Below are positions 33,419 to 40,415 of a stretch of DNA of 40,415 nt, in pieces. The notes beneath the pieces were generated by a model. It saw nothing but the letters and a program-made list of their open reading frames with translations, was not told the origin of the DNA and made no database searches. The stretch covers positions 1 to 40,415 of the forward strand of contig CAMWJC010000025.1 in the NCBI GenBank assembly GCA_947174495.1, written 5' to 3'. Made by a program: the position numbers and the translations under genes. The number at the start of each line of letters is the position of its first letter. The stretch's first letter is position 1. Origin of the DNA: an uncultured Lachnospiraceae bacterium. Its GTDB lineage: Bacteria; Bacillota; Clostridia; Lachnospirales; Lachnospiraceae.

Positions 33419-34288
33419 TTATAGGCCTTCCGCCACTTCTTTCATATATTTCCCATAATCCGTCTTCATCAGCGGCTCTGCCAGCTTTAGAAGCTGCTCT
33501 TTGCTGATAAATCCTCTCTTATATGCAATCTCTTCAATGCAGGAAATATACAGTCCCTGCCTCTTCTGGAATGCCGCGACAAAGTCCGCTGCATCTAACA
33601 GGGAATCATGATTTCCCGTATCCAGCCACGCAAACCCGCGTCCCAGTGTTTCTACCCTCAACGTTCCTCTTCTCAAATACTCATTATTGATGCTGGTAAT
33701 CTCAATCTCTCCTCTGGCCGAAGGCTTTACATTCGCTGCAATCTCCACCACATCATTATCATAAAAATAAAGTCCCGGAACCGCATAGTTGCTCTTGGGA
33801 TTTTCCGGCTTTTCTTCGATGGAAAGAGCCTTACCGTTTTCATCAAATTCCACTACCCCGTACTCCCTGGGATCTCTTACATAATATCCAAAGATCGTAG
33901 CTCCCTTGCTTCTGCCTGCCACTTCTCGAAGTACTCTGGAAAAGCTCTGTCCATAAAAAATATTGTCGCCAAGAACCAGTGCCACACTATCTTTTCCAAT
34001 GAAATCAGCCCCTATAATAAACGCATCTGCAAGTCCTCTGGGCTGCTCCTGAACTGCATAGGAAAATTTCATCCCAAGCTGACTTCCGTCTCCTAACAAT
34101 TCTTCAAACACCGGAAGGTCTCTGGGTGTTGATATAATCAGAACCTCCCGAATCCCTGCCAGCATCAGCGTTGACAGCGGATAGTAAATCATCGGTTTAT
34201 CATATACCGGCATGATCTGTTTACTGATTGCTTTGGTGAGAGGATATAATCTGGTTCCCGATCCTCCCGCTAAAATAATTCCTTTCAT
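33419..34288 (-). CDS. rfbA: glucose-1-phosphate thymidylyltransferase
   Basis: RfbA makes dTDP-glucose from dTTP and glucose-1-phosphate, the first step of dTDP-rhamnose synthesis. The protein begins [20 protein letters not shown] and has [17 protein letters not shown], the metal-binding VLGDNIFYG, and [18 protein letters not shown] choose the ATG at 34288; an in-frame ATG at 34306 has no ribosome site, while GGGTGG precedes 34288. It is the first gene of the long polysaccharide operon, behind the promoter at 34349-34378. Confidence 0.95.
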   Translation of the reverse strand: MKGIILAGGSGTRLYPLTKAISKQIMPVYDKPMIYYPLSTLMLAGIREVLIISTPRDLPVFEELLGDGSQLGMKFSYAVQEQPRGLADAFIIGADFIGKDSVALVLGDNIFYGQSFSRVLREVAGRSKGATIFGYYVRDPREYGVVEFDENGKALSIEEKPENPKSNYAVPGLYFYDNDVVEIAANVKPSARGEIEITSINNEYLRRGTLRVETLGRGFAWLDTGNHDSLLDAADFVAAFQKRQGLYISCIEEIAYKRGFISKEQLLKLAEPLMKTDYGKYMKEVAEGL

Positions 34289-34348
34289 TGTCCACCCATT
34301 CTCCATTCTTGAATTTTAGCCGTAAATTCCCTATGCATAGCTTTTATT

Positions 34349-34378
34349 AGTATACCACAAAATGGGAGTGATTGTAAA
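34349..34378 (-). promoter_or_regulatory. promoter of the rfbA-led polysaccharide operon
   Basis: On the minus strand TTTACA (34373-34378) is 18 bases from TATACT (34349-34354), each 5 of 6 to the sigma-A consensus, giving a leader of about 54 nt before rfbA. The -35 box lies inside the terminator hairpin of the upstream LuxR-type gene. Confidence 0.65.
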
Positions 34379-34387
34379 TCACTCCCA
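34363..34387 (-). terminator. terminator after the membrane LuxR-type gene
   Basis: TGGGAGTGATT (34363-34373) pairs with AATCACTCCCA (34377-34387) around 3 nt; on the minus strand TTTTGTGG follows. It separates the four-gene module from rfbA and overlaps the rfbA promoter. Confidence 0.8.
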
Positions 34388-34402
34388 AAAAGATGCCGTC
34401 TG

Positions 34403-35020
34403 TCATCTCAGTTCTCTGCGGCTTCCGATTTCCAGCTTTTCAAAGATATTGGACAGATGTTTTTTTACGGTGCTCTCCGATATACAGAGTTCTTCCCCTA
34501 TCTCCCTGTTGGTCAGCCCCTGCTTCACAAGCTCCGCTACTACTCTTTCCTGCCTGGTCAGTTTGGAGAAATCCAATTCCTTTTTCCTTTCATTCTCTTC
34601 TTCGGATGCTCCCTGCTTTTCTTCATTATCCCAGAGTCCCTTTTCCTCTTTGAGCAGAGGACCCTCATTCTCCTCCTTCAGAACCACATAACATACAAAG
34701 CCATAAAACAGTGGCCGCAGATCCAGCGCCAAATCCGCCAGAATCTCTCCCTGTGATATATCGCCATGCATCATGCTGACAAAAATCAGCATAAAGGTCT
34801 CCAAATACCCGGCAGTCACCGCATTTCTCTTAAAGATTCGCTGAAAATCCCTCCATTTCACATGCTTATCAAAGTGAGGAATGCACAATATCATGCTCCC
34901 CAGGAGAAACATGCCAATGTGCCGGGGGCTAAAGAGCAGGATTGTCTCCGTCTTCAGCAAGAGGCATAAAAGAAGCACATATCCAATCACCGCTGCCAGG
35001 TTTTTTAGCATTTTTTTCAT
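34403..35020 (-). CDS. membrane-bound LuxR-type transcriptional regulator
   Basis: The 205-residue protein has about four membrane helices (roughly 9-27, 34-50, 70-86 and 97-115). A strongly charged Glu/Lys linker (118-148) leads to a LuxR/NarL helix-turn-helix (150-205: LTRQERVVAELVKQGLTNRE and ISESTVKKHLSNIFEKL). It has no receiver domain, so the signal must come through the membrane part or a partner. It follows the MotA/ExbB-like gene by 9 bases, suggesting the two work as a pair. Its target is not known; the adjacent ABC transporter or the rfbA operon are candidates. One-component membrane LuxR proteins are uncommon. Confidence 0.78.
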   Translation of the reverse strand: MKKMLKNLAAVIGYVLLLCLLLKTETILLFSPRHIGMFLLGSMILCIPHFDKHVKWRDFQRIFKRNAVTAGYLETFMLIFVSMMHGDISQGEILADLALDLRPLFYGFVCYVVLKEENEGPLLKEEKGLWDNEEKQGASEEENERKKELDFSKLTRQERVVAELVKQGLTNREIGEELCISESTVKKHLSNIFEKLEIGSRRELR

Positions 35021-35029
35021 AGGTAAACC

Positions 35030-35497
35030 CTATTCCTTTTCACTGATAAATTCCTGTATCTTTACATTAAGCCTCGCCTGCAGGGGCAAAAGGACAAGGG
35101 CGGTTCCCATTCCATAAATAAGTGAAAGAAGCGCTACCGAAAAGCTGGGGCCGAGACGCGCCGGATCATCCATTCTATAAATGATAAAAATACCCTGTAT
35201 GGCACAGATAAATACAGATACTACCATCATGATCTTTATAGTCAAGCTAACTGCTTCTTTCGCCCGTTTTAGTTCCTGCAGGCTTCCTGCCTCCTTTTTT
35301 CCTATTACCAGACGAAAAGCATTGCTAAAATCTTTCAGCAATCCTCCCGATATCAGCAGTGGAACCAAAAACAACACCAGGAAAATGATTGTGGAGAAAT
35401 CACAAAACCGGTAAAGCATAGAGCTTCCGGTCACTCCCCATGTACCGCACATTACTGCTGTCAATAGAATAACACAAATTACTGATAATAAATACAT
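35030..35497 (-). CDS. MotA/TolQ/ExbB-like small membrane protein
   Basis: The 155-residue protein has four predicted helices (about 2-20, 33-52, 87-108 and 118-140). The order and motifs recall MotA: DFSTIIFLVLFLVPLLISGG then LLKDFSNAF after helix 2, a cytoplasmic loop, and a last helix VALLSLIYGMGTALVLLP followed by LQARL, very like the MotA C-terminal pore helix. The cytoplasmic loop between helices 2 and 3 (about 35 residues) is much shorter than in real MotA, and no MotB/ExbD partner is encoded nearby. It is followed by the membrane LuxR-type gene. A sensing channel is one reading, by inference only. Confidence 0.6.
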   Translation of the reverse strand: MYLLSVICVILLTAVMCGTWGVTGSSMLYRFCDFSTIIFLVLFLVPLLISGGLLKDFSNAFRLVIGKKEAGSLQELKRAKEAVSLTIKIMMVVSVFICAIQGIFIIYRMDDPARLGPSFSVALLSLIYGMGTALVLLPLQARLNVKIQEFISEKE

Positions 35498-35530
35498 TTC
35501 TTCTTCCTCCTTTTCGACTCTTATAGATTT

Positions 35531-36289
35531 TTATTTGACTTCTTCTTTCTTAAATCTAAGCATACTTGTAGCAATTCCCAATAAGCATATAGTCAGAATA
35601 ATAGATAAAGAAATTTCTTTGGGGCAACTCTGCCGTGATAAACGTCCGGTTACAAGAAGGTAGGATGCCGACCACGGATAAAACCCCGCTATTGGAGAAT
35701 TTGACAAAACAACATTAATTAGGCTAATTGCAACAATAGCTATCAATGGTGTAACAAATCCCTTCGTCCTAATTGTAAGATATATAAAAGGTGTCTGTGA
35801 AGCAAATAATAATATTCCTCCCAAAAACATTTTTATCAGAAAGAAAATAAAATAAGGAATTGTAAACTCTGTCACCGGGATAAAACAATTACACAAAAAA
35901 GCCGACATCAAAATTTCCAACCAGGAAATCAACATAAACGTCAAAGTAAGTATTGCAAAGAAAAGAATTTTACCCCAAAGAAAAGATGTACGCGAAACTG
36001 GAATGGTAAAAATGCTTTTCAGCGTTCCATCTGTATATTCCCGTCCGATTATCCATGCGCCGAAAATCGTTAATATCATTGGCGCAAATAAAAGCATTAG
36101 AAACATAAGCGAGTCATCATAAAGTGAAAACAAACTCATAGCAATTCCGGAATCGGAAAAATATTTTGTAACAGCTTTTACCGTAACAAAGATGGGGACA
36201 ATTAATGTACTCAACATTCCAATCAGAGGAAACTTCGAGTGTTTCAACTTTATATATTCACATTGTAGCAGCCTATGCAATTCCCTCAC
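35531..36289 (-). CDS. ABC-2 type transporter permease
   Basis: The 252-residue protein has six predicted membrane helices and the ABC-2 pattern of bacitracin/lantibiotic-type permeases: an N-terminal CEYIKLKHSKFPLIG and the family motif IIGREYTDGTLKSIFTIPVSRTSF after the second helix. It probably forms the membrane part of the exporter encoded with the ATPase at 36273-37001, whose gene it overlaps by 17 bases. Such pairs often give self-protection against peptide antibiotics or export small amphiphiles. Base composition is more A/T-rich than the flanking rfb genes, so acquisition is possible. Confidence 0.85.
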   Translation of the reverse strand: MRELHRLLQCEYIKLKHSKFPLIGMLSTLIVPIFVTVKAVTKYFSDSGIAMSLFSLYDDSLMFLMLLFAPMILTIFGAWIIGREYTDGTLKSIFTIPVSRTSFLWGKILFFAILTLTFMLISWLEILMSAFLCNCFIPVTEFTIPYFIFFLIKMFLGGILLFASQTPFIYLTIRTKGFVTPLIAIVAISLINVVLSNSPIAGFYPWSASYLLVTGRLSRQSCPKEISLSIILTICLLGIATSMLRFKKEEVK

Positions 36290-37001
36290 CTCCCGTTATT
36301 CGTTTGAAATGTTCTTCAAGACTATCCTCGCAGGTATACACTTTAGCAAGACTTTGTTCTTCCAACAATATTCCTTTGTCGATAATGCCAATATCATCGG
36401 CGAGTAATGAAATTTCAGACAATGTATGGCTGGATACAAGAATAGTTTTTCCTTTTTCATCACATAACTGTCGAAGGAAAGAGCGAAGCTCTGCAATCCC
36501 AATGGGATCCAGTCCATTCATTGGTTCATCCAATATCAATAATTCAGGATTATGCATAATTGCAAGAGCAATGCCCAAGCGCTGTTTCATGCCCAGTGAA
36601 TATTGTGAAAATACTTTTTTGTCCCCATAGGGTAAGCCGACTATATCTAATGCATCCTTTATCACATGGCAATTTACCACTCCTCGTAAGGTTGCAAAAA
36701 TATACAGGTTTTCTGTTGCAGTTAGGTTTGGATAAAAACCGGGGGCTTCGATTATACTTCCGACACGGGGGAGGATTTCTTTTTCATTCCCAAACAAAGG
36801 CCTGCCCCAAATTAACACTTCCCCGTCCGTGGGCTTGATAAGTCCAAGCAGCATTTTCATAGTAGTGGTTTTTCCTGCGCCATTCCTCCCAAGCAGTCCA
36901 TATGTCCTTCCTTTCCGAACGTGGATACTCAGATTGGCAACACTTTGCCCGATATCGTATGTTTTGGTAAGGTTTTTAGTTTCAATTATGTATTCACTCA
37001 T
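36273..37001 (-). CDS. ABC transporter ATPase, BcrA-like
   Basis: The 242-residue protein is a complete single ABC domain: Walker A GLLGRNGAGKTT, Q-loop region VGSIIEAPGFYPNLT, signature YSLGMKQRLGIALA, Walker B LLILDEPMNGLDP, and switch histidine in VSSHTLSE. The IIEAPGFYPNLTATENL segment is typical of bacitracin/lantibiotic resistance ATPases. It overlaps its permease by 17 bases. The ATG at 37001 follows AAAGGAGG. A terminator at 37048-37081 separates it from rfbB, so it probably has its own promoter in the short gap (TAGAAT near 37022-37027 is a weak -10 candidate). Confidence 0.9.
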   Translation of the reverse strand: MSEYIIETKNLTKTYDIGQSVANLSIHVRKGRTYGLLGRNGAGKTTTMKMLLGLIKPTDGEVLIWGRPLFGNEKEILPRVGSIIEAPGFYPNLTATENLYIFATLRGVVNCHVIKDALDIVGLPYGDKKVFSQYSLGMKQRLGIALAIMHNPELLILDEPMNGLDPIGIAELRSFLRQLCDEKGKTILVSSHTLSEISLLADDIGIIDKGILLEEQSLAKVYTCEDSLEEHFKRITGGEGIA

Positions 37002-37041
37002 TCAAAACCTCCTTTTAGCCATATTCTAGCCGGCAGATTGC

Positions 37042-37081
37042 AAAAAGAAAATACTACTTTCACACTGAAAAGTAGTATTTT
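37042..37081 (-). terminator. terminator after rfbB, upstream of the ABC module
   Basis: A 13-bp perfect stem (AAAATACTACTTT at 37048-37060 and its complement at 37069-37081) is followed on the minus strand by a TTTTCTTTTTG tract. It closes the GH25-rfbB transcript, or could attenuate transcription into the ABC genes. Confidence 0.75.
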
Positions 37082-37149
37082 TCGTAGTAATCTTCATTTT
37101 CTGAAATATCACAAAGCAATTGCCGTATGGTGAAAGGTCGTTTTTCACG

Positions 37150-38232
37150 TTAGCGGTTCTGATACATATCCTCATAATATTTTTGATAATCGCCGCTGGT
37201 TACATTCTTCATCCATTCTTCATGCTCAAAAAACCATTCAATGGTGCGCCTGATTCCTTCTTTAAACATAGTCTCCGGCTCCCAACCGATTTCCGCCCTG
37301 ATCTTGTCCGGCGCAATAGCATATCTGCGGTCGTGTCCCTTGCGGTCCACCACATAGGTAATCAGATCCTCATTGATATGAGCCTTTCGGGGATCTCCCT
37401 CAGGCAACATTTCCTGCAGAGTATCCAAAATGATATGAATAATCTCAATATTCTGCTTCTCATTATGGCCGCCTACATTGTATGTTTCAAACAGTCTTCC
37501 CTTTTCCTGCACCATATCAATAGCCTTGGCATGATCCTCTACATAAAGCCAGTCACGGACGTTTTTACCGTCACCATACACGGGAAGCTTTTTGCCTTGA
37601 AGGGCATTATTGATAATAAGCGGGATCAGCTTTTCCGGGAACTGGTACGGCCCATAGTTATTGGAACAATTGGTAATGTTAGCCGGGAATTTATAAGTAT
37701 CCATATACGCTTTTACCAGCATGTCAGAGCTTGCTTTACTTGCAGAGTAAGGGCTGTGAGGCGCATAAGGCGTTGTCTCATAAAAGTAACCGCCATCCTC
37801 CGGCAGAGAGCCATAAACCTCATCGGTGGACACATGGAGAAATTTCTTACCTTCTTTATAGGTTCCATCGGGATTTTCCCATGCGGCTTTTGCACAATTC
37901 AGCATCACTGCGGTGCCCAGCACATTGGTCTGCACAAACACCTCAGGATTTTTGATGCTGCGGTCCACATGACTTTCCGCTGCAAAATGCACAACTCTGT
38001 CGATGTCATTTTCTGCAAAAATCTTTGAGATAGCTTCCTTATCACAGATATCCGCCTTTACAAAGGTGTAATTGCTTTGTCCTTCCACCTCTTTTAAGTT
38101 CTCAAGATTACCTGCATAAGTCAGGGCATCTACATTGATAATGCGGATTTCGTCTCCATACTTTTTGAACATATAATGAATGTAATTGGAACCGATAAAT
38201 CCTGCTCCCCCTGTCACTAAATAGGTTCTCAT
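37150..38232 (-). CDS. rfbB: dTDP-glucose 4,6-dehydratase
   Basis: RfbB converts dTDP-glucose to dTDP-4-keto-6-deoxyglucose. The 360-residue short-chain dehydrogenase fold has the NAD-binding GGAGFIGSNYIHY, catalytic STDEVYGSLPEDG, the YSASKASSD Tyr-Lys pair, and NCSNNYGPYQFPEKLIPL. The ATG follows AAAGGAG. It lies 24 bases after the GH25 gene with no terminator between, so they are probably co-transcribed. It is separated from rfbA and rfbC by the four-gene ABC/LuxR module, although all three enzymes serve one pathway. The last enzyme, RfbD, is not visible in the window. Confidence 0.95.
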   Translation of the reverse strand: MRTYLVTGGAGFIGSNYIHYMFKKYGDEIRIINVDALTYAGNLENLKEVEGQSNYTFVKADICDKEAISKIFAENDIDRVVHFAAESHVDRSIKNPEVFVQTNVLGTAVMLNCAKAAWENPDGTYKEGKKFLHVSTDEVYGSLPEDGGYFYETTPYAPHSPYSASKASSDMLVKAYMDTYKFPANITNCSNNYGPYQFPEKLIPLIINNALQGKKLPVYGDGKNVRDWLYVEDHAKAIDMVQEKGRLFETYNVGGHNEKQNIEIIHIILDTLQEMLPEGDPRKAHINEDLITYVVDRKGHDRRYAIAPDKIRAEIGWEPETMFKEGIRRTIEWFFEHEEWMKNVTSGDYQKYYEDMYQNR

Positions 38233-38256
38233 CTGCTTTCTCCTTTTCTTCTGTTT

Positions 38257-40415
38257 TTAGTATCCCATGTAACTGGTGTTCATATCCACATTTCCGCTGA
38301 TTCCCGGAACCGATCCCTTGGAGGAATACTGCCACATGTCGTATCTGGTTCTTGAATAACTGGGTGATGCAGCGTACTGTGCCAGCCAGATTTTATATCC
38401 CGTAAGGCTCGGCGTCTCGATCTTTTCATTAAACCATGTTTTGTTTGCATAAACGCCTGCTTTATAGCCGGAGTTTTGAATGGTCTGGCAAAACGCCTTG
38501 CATACCGCCGTTCTGGTGGAAACGCTGATTCCATCTGCCCGGCCTCCGCTGGACTCTACATCCAAAAATACCGGGAAACTGATATTATAGCCTTTGATCA
38601 ATCCCAATACCATGGAAGCCTCTTCCACAGCCTCCACCTCGTTCACTGCCTGGGTGAAGAAATAAATTCCGACCCTGATCCCTGCATTGGCTGCTCCCTG
38701 AATATTAGCCCTGAATTTGGGATCTTCAATCAATGCCCCTGTGGTGGAGCCACGATAACCGCATCGAATGATAACATAGGACACACCACTGTTTTTCACG
38801 GCATTCCAGTCAATATTACCATTCCACTTGGAAACGTCAATACCGAAGCTTCCGGAACTCTTATTTAAGGAACCGTCGCTGTTAAAGCTGTATTTTGCCC
38901 CCAAAATAACCTGCTCGCCGGTTACCTTATTTCCATTTTTGTCAAAGAAATAGGTTACCCCATCAATTACCTGCCAGCCGGTATAACGGTACTCTCCGGT
39001 AGTGGTTTTCTTTAAGCGGTAAAATTCTGTATATTTATAGTAATCAGCATATTTTGCCTCTCTGAACTTGCCGTCTGAATCCTTTACATACAATGTCTCA
39101 CCGTCTGTACTCTTCAGCGTTGTTTTCGTATCCTCTTTCGCCTTATTGGGTGTTGCACTCGGCGTCGCCGTCGGTGTCGCGCTTGGTGTTGCCGTCGGTG
39201 TAGGCGTTACGCTGGGAGTCGGTGTTGCAGAAGCCGAAGGGGTGGCTGTAACTGCTGCTGTCGGTTCCACTGTAGGAATTACTGTAGGTATCTGAGTTGG
39301 CACCTCTGTAGGTTCTGTCGTAGGCTCTGACGTAGGTTCCTCTGTAGGTTCTATTGTAGGTTCTGACGTAGGTTCCTCTGTAGGTTCTGTTGTAGGTTCC
39401 TCGGTGGGTTCTGTTGTAGGTTCCTCAGTTGTTTCATCGCCCTCAACTAACAACCTAAATCCTATCGCCGCCTTAGCACCGGGATCCGGAACCTTCTTAC
39501 TATCAACCTTTTCATAGCTTTCTTCTGTCTTTTCGGTTCCTTCAATGATTGTCTTAGTAGATTCCACCCACTCAACGGTATCCGCATTGACAGACTCCAC
39601 TACCGTCTCATTAACCTTGGTGTCCTCCACTGCCGCATTGACTTGCGCTTCCGTCTTAACCTCATCGGCCACATCTACCTTCTTATATTCAATGGTATCC
39701 TTAACCGTAATCGTTATCTTTTCAGTTGAAATATCATAGTTCTCATCAGAAGAAGGCGAAGTGATCCTCACCTTATATTTTCCCGGTGTCATATCCGTCT
39801 GATAGATAATTCCATCCTTATCCTCATCCTTCTTCGTATAAGTCTCACCTGACGGTTTCTCAATTTCCACTTCAAATGTAACATTTGGAATCAGCTTTCC
39901 CGTATTACTGTCCACAAATTTAATTTTTAAATCCTTTTGGATAGATGACAAATTCAAAAGCACTTGTGCCTTTTTATGGTCATCCTCTCCCTGCTTGTTT
40001 TCTTCTTCCTCTTCCTCTTCCAATTCTTCTTGCATGGTTGCTGCCATCAATTTTGCTGCCTGTGCATCGGCAATAGCCACAAGGCCTCGCTCTCCGATCA
40101 CACTGATATCCTCCAGCCCCACTCCAATCTCCGCAAAAGCCTCCATCTGTTTCTTAATATTCCGGCTATTCAGATACAGGCTTCCCGTTACGACTGCCAA
40201 AACAAGCACCGCTACCCCGGCAAGTGCAATCGCATAGTCTGCTGTCGGCAAATGAGTCAGTTTATAAACAAATGCCACAAATCCGCTTTTCTCGTCTTCA
40301 TCATCTTCGTAATATTCGTCGTCTTCCTTATCCTCTTCGTCCTCTTCGTAGTACTCGTCGTCTTCCTCATCCTCTTCGTCCTCTTCGTAGTACTCGTCGT
40401 CTTCCTCGTCCTCTT
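38257..40415 (-). CDS. GH25 muramidase with acidic-repeat N-terminus, partial
   Basis: The frame is open to the window edge, so the true N-terminus is missing. In order: a cytoplasmic acidic tail of 13-residue repeats (DDEYYEEDEEDEE), one membrane helix (TADYAIALAGVAVLVLAVVTG) and an extracellular region with a strand-rich TGKLIPNVTFEVEIEK domain. A long Pro/Thr/Glu linker (EPTEEPTSEPT-type, then TPSATPTATP-type), one or two choline-binding-like repeats (GWQVIDGVTYFFDKNGNKV) and a C-terminal GH25 lysozyme domain follow. The GH25 domain has FGIDVSKWNGNIDW and the catalytic D-x-E in FPVFLDVES. It would cut peptidoglycan while tethered to the cell. The GTG at 40278 is unlikely as start because the acidic repeats are in frame. 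rfbB follows. Confidence 0.88.
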   Translation of the reverse strand, partial: EDEEDDEYYEEDEEDEEDDEYYEEDEEDKEDDEYYEDDEDEKSGFVAFVYKLTHLPTADYAIALAGVAVLVLAVVTGSLYLNSRNIKKQMEAFAEIGVGLEDISVIGERGLVAIADAQAAKLMAATMQEELEEEEEEENKQGEDDHKKAQVLLNLSSIQKDLKIKFVDSNTGKLIPNVTFEVEIEKPSGETYTKKDEDKDGIIYQTDMTPGKYKVRITSPSSDENYDISTEKITITVKDTIEYKKVDVADEVKTEAQVNAAVEDTKVNETVVESVNADTVEWVESTKTIIEGTEKTEESYEKVDSKKVPDPGAKAAIGFRLLVEGDETTEEPTTEPTEEPTTEPTEEPTSEPTIEPTEEPTSEPTTEPTEVPTQIPTVIPTVEPTAAVTATPSASATPTPSVTPTPTATPSATPTATPSATPNKAKEDTKTTLKSTDGETLYVKDSDGKFREAKYADYYKYTEFYRLKKTTTGEYRYTGWQVIDGVTYFFDKNGNKVTGEQVILGAKYSFNSDGSLNKSSGSFGIDVSKWNGNIDWNAVKNSGVSYVIIRCGYRGSTTGALIEDPKFRANIQGAANAGIRVGIYFFTQAVNEVEAVEEASMVLGLIKGYNISFPVFLDVESSGGRADGISVSTRTAVCKAFCQTIQNSGYKAGVYANKTWFNEKIETPSLTGYKIWLAQYAASPSYSRTRYDMWQYSSKGSVPGISGNVDMNTSYMGY
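39150..39433. repeat. DNA repeats encoding the Pro/Thr-rich wall linker
   Basis: Near-identical units such as GTAGGTTCTGACGTAGGTTC recur between 39297 and 39433 (plus-strand reading), encoding EPT-type repeats. A second set of GGTGTYGC-type units at 39150-39235 encodes TPSATPTATP. Both are in frame within the GH25 gene and are likely to vary in length between strains. Confidence 0.7.
40291..40415. repeat. 39-bp tandem repeat encoding acidic DDEYYEEDEE units
   Basis: A 39-bp period is visible, with GTC-GTC codon pairs (plus strand) recurring at 40318, 40357 and 40396. Two copies are nearly identical and the most downstream one is diverged. The array continues past the window edge, inside the GH25 gene. 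Confidence 0.8.

Noticed and set aside
37120..38028. 302-residue plus-strand open frame
   Set aside because: It lies antisense to rfbB, whose protein is a clear full-length family member. The plus-strand product has no recognisable fold or ribosome binding site.
39150..39433. possible CRISPR-like array
   Set aside because: The repeats are contiguous, in frame, without unique spacers, and encode the Pro/Thr linker of the GH25 protein.

Overview
This window looks like chromosomal DNA of a spore-forming, probably chemotactic Gram-positive anaerobe of the Clostridia, most likely Lachnospiraceae. The evidence is a SipL-type SPOCS/LysM spore protein behind a near-perfect sigma-E promoter, class 1B dihydroorotate dehydrogenase (PyrK/PyrD), a Cache-type chemoreceptor, an LCP wall ligase, and AAGGAGG-type ribosome binding sites with frequent GTG/TTG starts. 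Almost every gene is on the minus strand; the plus-strand exceptions are a conserved orphan (3785-4396) and the chemoreceptor (11745-13826). I see no rRNA, tRNA, CRISPR array or intact insertion sequence.

Layout. (1) 1-3443, minus: one operon from a sigma-A promoter at 3414-3443, ordered ispE, a GntR/FCD regulator, a small single-pass membrane protein, murI and a DUF1934 protein, closed by a terminator at the stop codon. (2) 3444-8500: a repeat-rich intergenic region, the orphan gene, sipL, an AraC-type regulator with a GyrI-like domain, a degenerate fused fragment of pyrK and pyrD, and an ORF6N-domain gene. (3) 8579-11655, minus: pyrC-pyrK-pyrD, transcribed divergently from the chemoreceptor through a mirror-symmetric promoter pair. 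(4) 13909-15884: a PrcB-domain lipoprotein and a membrane-anchored HtrA protease.

(5) 15982-34288, minus: a cell-surface polysaccharide cluster. In transcription order it holds rfbA, rfbC, an ABC-2 permease, an ABC ATPase with a Wzt-like C-terminal domain, a methyltransferase/kinase-like fusion, two large GT2 enzymes, a phosphohexomutase, two more GT2 enzymes, a polyprenyl-phosphate sugar-1-P transferase, an LCP protein and a last GT2. Read together: the mutase and Rfb enzymes make dTDP-sugars, the sugar transferase primes the lipid carrier, the GT2 enzymes extend the chain, the fusion protein may cap it, the ABC pair exports it, and LCP attaches it to the wall. rfbB lies about 3 kb further upstream, and no rfbD is visible.

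(6) 34403-37001, minus: a four-gene module between rfbA and rfbB, made of an ABC ATPase, an ABC permease, a MotA/ExbB-like small membrane protein and a membrane-bound LuxR-type regulator. (7) 37150-40415, minus: rfbB preceded by a GH25 muramidase that runs off the window edge and carries an acidic 39-bp tandem repeat in its N-terminal part.

The most interesting points are the WbdD-like capping fusion beside a Wzt-like exporter in a Gram-positive, the MotA-like/membrane-LuxR pair, the pyrK-pyrD relic beside an ORF6N gene, and a two-block intergenic repeat interrupted in one copy by a perfect 19-bp inverted-repeat element.
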